A stretch of DNA of 64,000 bases from Rickettsiales bacterium (GTDB lineage: Bacteria > Pseudomonadota > Alphaproteobacteria > Rickettsiales > SXRF01). Positions 60,867-64,000 of the stretch are shown one piece after another; position 1 is the stretch's first letter, and each line of letters starts with the position of its first letter. Made by a program: the position numbers and the translations under genes. The stretch lies in contig JAWKXN010000001.1 in the NCBI GenBank assembly GCA_041396965.1, forward strand, positions 1,798,001 through 1,862,000, given 5' to 3'. The notes under the pieces were generated by a model. The model was not told where the DNA came from and did not search any database. It was given only the letters and a program-made list of their open reading frames with translations.

Positions 60867-61898
60867 ATGTTACCGGCAAACAAAGAAAAAAAGGCTCCAG
60901 AGTTCTCTAAAAGAGCTTTAGCGTTAATGGATAAGTACAATATTCCACCAACACCAGAAAATTATTTCGTCTGGTTTCAATACGCTATTGATGATAATGA
61001 GGCGCTCAGAAATGAAATAAGCACGATAATAAGTAACGATTTAGGATTTACCAAAGACAATAACGAGTATCTTTATCACAAATATGTTATATCAAACCGC
61101 AATCAAAAAGTGCTTGATGACGCTACCATAAATACCCAAAAAATATTAGTAGAGGCACTAAAGATAGTAAATGACTTCAGTGGTGAGACTCAGAACTATA
61201 ACGATGATACCGACAAATATCTTGAGGATATAGTACATAAATTTGGTGATAATGAAGATGTAAAAAACATTTTCAAAGAGATAATAGACGCGACAGCTAA
61301 TTTACGCAAAAGTGGTGAGAAAATTTCAAACAAATTGAAGGAATCAACTAGGGAAATAAATAATCTACGCAAAGACCTTCAACAAGTGACAATAGAGGCG
61401 CAACGTGATTTCCTAACCGGTGTTTATAATCGCAAATCATTTGAAAGATTAATAGATGAGCAAATGATCGTCGCCAAAGAAAATAATAGCGATTTATGCT
61501 TACTTATGCTGGATGTTGATCATTTCAAAAAGTTCAATGACAAGTTTGGACACCTGCTCGGTGATGAGGTACTTAAAATAGTCGCCCGTACTCTTACCGA
61601 TACATTAAAAGGACGTGACGTAGTAGCAAGATTCGGCGGTGAAGAGTTTGTAGTATTCTTGCCAGAAACTCCAATAGAAGGAGCGGTAAAAGTCGCCGAA
61701 ATGATAAGAAACAGCATAGCTGGCAAAGGATTGAAGAGGAAAGATACAGGAGAGACATTTGGTAGTATCACAGTATCAATAGGAGTATCTCTCTTCCGCC
61801 ATAATAATGATACATTGCCGACACTTATAAAACGGGCAGACGACGCTCTTTACGTGGCCAAGGATAGTGGACGAAACCAAGTGGTAAAAGAGAGTTAA
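60867..61898 (+). CDS. Diguanylate cyclase (GGDEF domain)
   Basis: A 343-residue cytoplasmic protein. The N-terminal 170 residues are helical (FSKRALALMDKYNIPPTPEN, then a coiled coil ISNKLKESTREINNLRKDL) and serve as a dimerising or sensory segment with no recognised domain. The catalytic GGDEF domain has RDFLTGVYNRKSFERLI, LLMLDVDHFKKFNDKFGH and the active-site GGEEF at residues 257-261. The usual allosteric I-site RxxD is KGRD here, so product inhibition may be weak. It makes c-di-GMP; no partner is nearby. Confidence 0.9.
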   Translation: MLPANKEKKAPEFSKRALALMDKYNIPPTPENYFVWFQYAIDDNEALRNEISTIISNDLGFTKDNNEYLYHKYVISNRNQKVLDDATINTQKILVEALKIVNDFSGETQNYNDDTDKYLEDIVHKFGDNEDVKNIFKEIIDATANLRKSGEKISNKLKESTREINNLRKDLQQVTIEAQRDFLTGVYNRKSFERLIDEQMIVAKENNSDLCLLMLDVDHFKKFNDKFGHLLGDEVLKIVARTLTDTLKGRDVVARFGGEEFVVFLPETPIEGAVKVAEMIRNSIAGKGLKRKDTGETFGSITVSIGVSLFRHNNDTLPTLIKRADDALYVAKDSGRNQVVKES

Positions 61899-61924
61899 AA
61901 AGGCTTATTACCACCCCCTGTTGC

Positions 61925-62251
61925 CTAACAAATATTTGTGCCATATTTTCCGGCTATAGATATTAGCTTATCTCTAAAGGGTGAGTCAGGATTTACCCTG
62001 ATATTTTTGTGGCCATCACGCATAGCGGCAATTACCTCCGCCCCAGCATCAGCACAATCAAGTATAAAAATCGCCTTTGAGTATGGACAGGCGACGGCAG
62101 CCTGTTCAAAAAGTTTTAGATAATAAAGACTACCAGCGTAATAAACAGCGTCTGGTGGGCTTTGTAAAACAATCTCCTCTCCACTTTCTTCAGCCTTTTT
62201 AAGCTCTTCTATCGCTTGCGATAAAGTATATATGACGATATTTTTAGTCAT
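61925..62251 (-). CDS. Conserved hypothetical protein coupled to pgk
   Basis: A 108-residue alpha/beta protein with EIVLQSPPDAVYYAGSLYYL and KAIFILDCADAGAEVIAAMR, which looks like a small nucleotide- or ligand-binding fold. It starts eight bases inside the pgk stop (ATGACTAA overlap), so it is translated with pgk. I have seen similar small genes downstream of pgk in alphaproteobacteria, but the function is unknown. Confidence 0.65.
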   Translation of the reverse strand: MTKNIVIYTLSQAIEELKKAEESGEEIVLQSPPDAVYYAGSLYYLKLFEQAAVACPYSKAIFILDCADAGAEVIAAMRDGHKNIRVNPDSPFRDKLISIAGKYGTNIC

Positions 62252-63443
62252 CCACCAAAGCCGCTACTCCGGGCAGCACCTTACCTTCTAGCCACTCAAG
62301 AAAAGCGCCGCCAGCTGTTGATACATAACTCAAACTGCCGATAACACCGCAATGGGTAAGCGCGGCGACCGTATCCCCACCACCAGCTACAGCACGAGAA
62401 TTACCACTCTCTGTAAAGGAAGCCACGCTCCTTGCGATACTAAATGTGCTCACGTCAAACGGGCTGGTCTCAAAAGCCCCTACCGGACCATTCCATATAA
62501 TAGTTTTACATTCAGCCAGTTCGTCAACAAATAAACGTACAGACTCAGGACCTATATCAACCGCCGTCCATTCTTTTGGTATTGACTCTATACGAGCGAC
62601 CTTATTAACAGCAAGAGGCGCGAATTTTTTTGCGACCATCAAATCAACAGGCAGGATTATTTTACAATTATTTTTCCTAGTGTTATCCAAAATAGAAAGA
62701 GCTGGTTTTTTCATTCCCGCTTCGCATAGTGACTTGCCAACGTCATACCCCAAAGCGTTTATAAAAACATTGGCCATCGCTCCACCAATAAGTATCTTAT
62801 CCATCTTACGTGAGAGATTTTCCAGCAACTCCAGTTTCGTAGAAACTTTAGAGCCACCAATTATCGCCGCTACCGGCTTTTCAGCGTTTGAGAACACACT
62901 ATCAAGAACCTCTAGCTCTTCCTGCATCAACCTGCCAGCGACAGTTAGCAAAAACTTAGGAATCCCAACCATAGAGGCATGTGCCCTGTGCGAGCAGGAA
63001 AAAGCCTCATTTACGAACACATCACCAAGTGACGCTAACTCCCTAGCGAACTCGTCATCACCACTTTCCTCCTGCGGATGAAAACGCAGATTTTCTAACA
63101 ATAATATATCACCATTACTAAGATTACTTACCGCTTCCTTAGCGGCACTTCCTACACAATCAACCCCAAATTTCACGTCTTTACCGAAAAATGCCTCCGA
63201 TAAAGCGTCAACTAACGGCGCTAGCGACATTGACGGCACAAACTTACCTTTCGGACGGTCAAAATGCGAAAGCAAAACTATCTTACATTTCTGCTTCAAC
63301 AAATAATCTATAGTTGGTTTAAGCCTAACAATACGGGTATTATCAGTTACTTTACCACCCTGCATCGGCACATTAATATCAACCCGTACCAGCACGGTTT
63401 TTTCTTTCAGGGAAACATCCTCCAGTCTGCGTAATCCCTTCAT
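62244..63443 (-). CDS. pgk: Phosphoglycerate kinase
   Basis: A 399-residue Pgk, the standard bacterial length, transferring phosphate between 1,3-bisphosphoglycerate and ADP. It has TVLVRVDINVPMQGGKVTDN, LSHFDRPKGK, LENLRFHPQEE, AIIGGSKVSTKLELLENL, IIWNGPVGAFE and the C-terminal AVAGGGDTVAALTHCGV. It follows gap by three bases; the gap-pgk order is typical. Confidence 0.97.
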   Translation of the reverse strand: MKGLRRLEDVSLKEKTVLVRVDINVPMQGGKVTDNTRIVRLKPTIDYLLKQKCKIVLLSHFDRPKGKFVPSMSLAPLVDALSEAFFGKDVKFGVDCVGSAAKEAVSNLSNGDILLLENLRFHPQEESGDDEFARELASLGDVFVNEAFSCSHRAHASMVGIPKFLLTVAGRLMQEELEVLDSVFSNAEKPVAAIIGGSKVSTKLELLENLSRKMDKILIGGAMANVFINALGYDVGKSLCEAGMKKPALSILDNTRKNNCKIILPVDLMVAKKFAPLAVNKVARIESIPKEWTAVDIGPESVRLFVDELAECKTIIWNGPVGAFETSPFDVSTFSIARSVASFTESGNSRAVAGGGDTVAALTHCGVIGSLSYVSTAGGAFLEWLEGKVLPGVAALVDD

Positions 63444-63446
63444 CAG

Positions 63447-64000
63447 CTACATACCCGCCCATAATCTAGTTACATCTAACATCCGGTTAGAAAACCCCCA
63501 TTCGTTATCATACCAACTAGCAACCCGCACCAAACGACCTCCAGTTACGAATGTCCCAGTAAGATCCGAGATGCTGCTTTGCGTAGTATGCGTATAATCA
63601 ACAGAAACCAGCGGCTCACTAGAAGCACCAAGCACACCGGCAAGACTGCCCTCTGCCGCTTCCGCTATAAGCTTGTTAATCTCTTCCTTGCTGGTATCAC
63701 GACTGGCGTTAAAAGTAAAATCAACTAACGACACGTTAGGAGTTGGAACACGAATAGCAACCCCATCCAGCTTGCCTTGCATTTCCGGCAGTATCAACCC
63801 TATGGTTTTCGCCGCGCCTGTGGTTGACGGTATCATAGAAACAGCGGCAGCCCTCGCCCTGCGTAAATCTTTATGACTGGAGTCCACCAAATTCTGATCT
63901 CCAGTATATGAGTGAATAGTGGTCATAAAACCATTTTCAATGCCCACACCTTCATTTAACACCTTAACCAACGGCGCGAGACCATTAGTGGTACATGAGC
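63447..64000 (-). CDS. gap: Glyceraldehyde-3-phosphate dehydrogenase, C-terminal part (cut by window end)
   Basis: The frame enters from beyond base 64000 and ends at 63447. It includes the catalytic Cys in SCTTNGLAPLV (Cys codon 63993-63995), the His in TTIHSYTGDQN, then STTGAAKTIGLILPE, NVSLVDFTFN and WYDNEWGFSNRMLD. It oxidises and phosphorylates glyceraldehyde 3-phosphate with NAD(P). The NAD-binding N-terminal half lies outside the window. Confidence 0.96.
   Translation of the reverse strand, partial: SCTTNGLAPLVKVLNEGVGIENGFMTTIHSYTGDQNLVDSSHKDLRRARAAAVSMIPSTTGAAKTIGLILPEMQGKLDGVAIRVPTPNVSLVDFTFNASRDTSKEEINKLIAEAAEGSLAGVLGASSEPLVSVDYTHTTQSSISDLTGTFVTGGRLVRVASWYDNEWGFSNRMLDVTRLWAGM

Overview
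The window reads as a gene-dense, AT-rich (roughly 40% G+C by eye) alphaproteobacterial chromosome. Support comes from the murA-hisG-hisD-UPF0262-infA-maf cluster, aroB followed by a CorC/HlyC-type protein, an aerobic (CobG/CobN) cobalamin pathway, phaA/phaB, and a virB8-virB9-virB10-virB11-virD4 operon in the order known from the rvh type IV secretion system of Rickettsiales. Histidine, cobalamin and polyhydroxybutyrate genes beside that operon suggest an early-branching, metabolically rich relative of host-associated Alphaproteobacteria; this is inference. No tRNA, rRNA, CRISPR array or complete insertion sequence was found. LAYOUT. 1-13.4 kb: aroB 3' end, CorC-like protein, class A penicillin-binding protein, acyltransferase, a CheY/CheZ pair, fumC, two unknown genes, a thiolase, ferredoxin-NADP reductase, a Cys-rich secreted protein, folD-thiL, and a frameshifted unknown gene. 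13.5-20.5 kb (minus): dcd, murA, hisG, hisD, UPF0262, infA, maf, comM. 20.6-23.2 kb: bamE and three lineage-specific genes, two of them tandem paralogues. 23.3-43.3 kb: a large cobalamin region (cobK, J, I, H, G, N, W, bluB, cobT, cobS, cobC, cobD, cbiB, cobQ, cobO; cobU lies at 52.6 kb) interrupted by a toxin-antitoxin pair, a P-loop kinase, a HerA-like ATPase, a DUF1636 protein and an ORF6N protein. 43.5-46.2 kb: an MgtA-type magnesium ATPase behind a perfect 40-bp palindrome. 46.2-52.4 kb: a repeat-rich spacer and the type IV secretion operon. 53-56.7 kb: small unknowns, phaB, phaA. 57-60.7 kb: a 725-residue protein that aligns with monomeric NADP isocitrate dehydrogenase but has lost its active-site motifs, followed by ubiD. 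60.9-64 kb: a diguanylate cyclase and the glycolytic pair gap-pgk. HOW THE GENES FIT. The cob genes supply steps from precorrin-2 to the lower-ligand stage of aerobic adenosylcobalamin synthesis, but cobA, cobM, cobL, cobB and the two AAA subunits of cobaltochelatase are not here. The secretion operon holds coupling protein, ATPase, inner-membrane and core-complex parts only; the remaining virB genes must be elsewhere. MOST UNUSUAL. (1) The isocitrate-dehydrogenase-like probable pseudoenzyme. (2) A 33-bp palindromic repeat in two identical inverted copies, one providing the folD stop codon and probably the thiL ribosome-binding site, the other inserted in frame in thiL. (3) A gene interrupted exactly at a canonical U UUU UUG slippery heptamer. 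(4) Period-7 tandem repeats at several gene 3' ends. (5) A hairpin repeat that forms the C-terminus of CobK and recurs 22 kb away. (6) Lineage-specific small proteins, several with basic C-termini, that could be secretion substrates.
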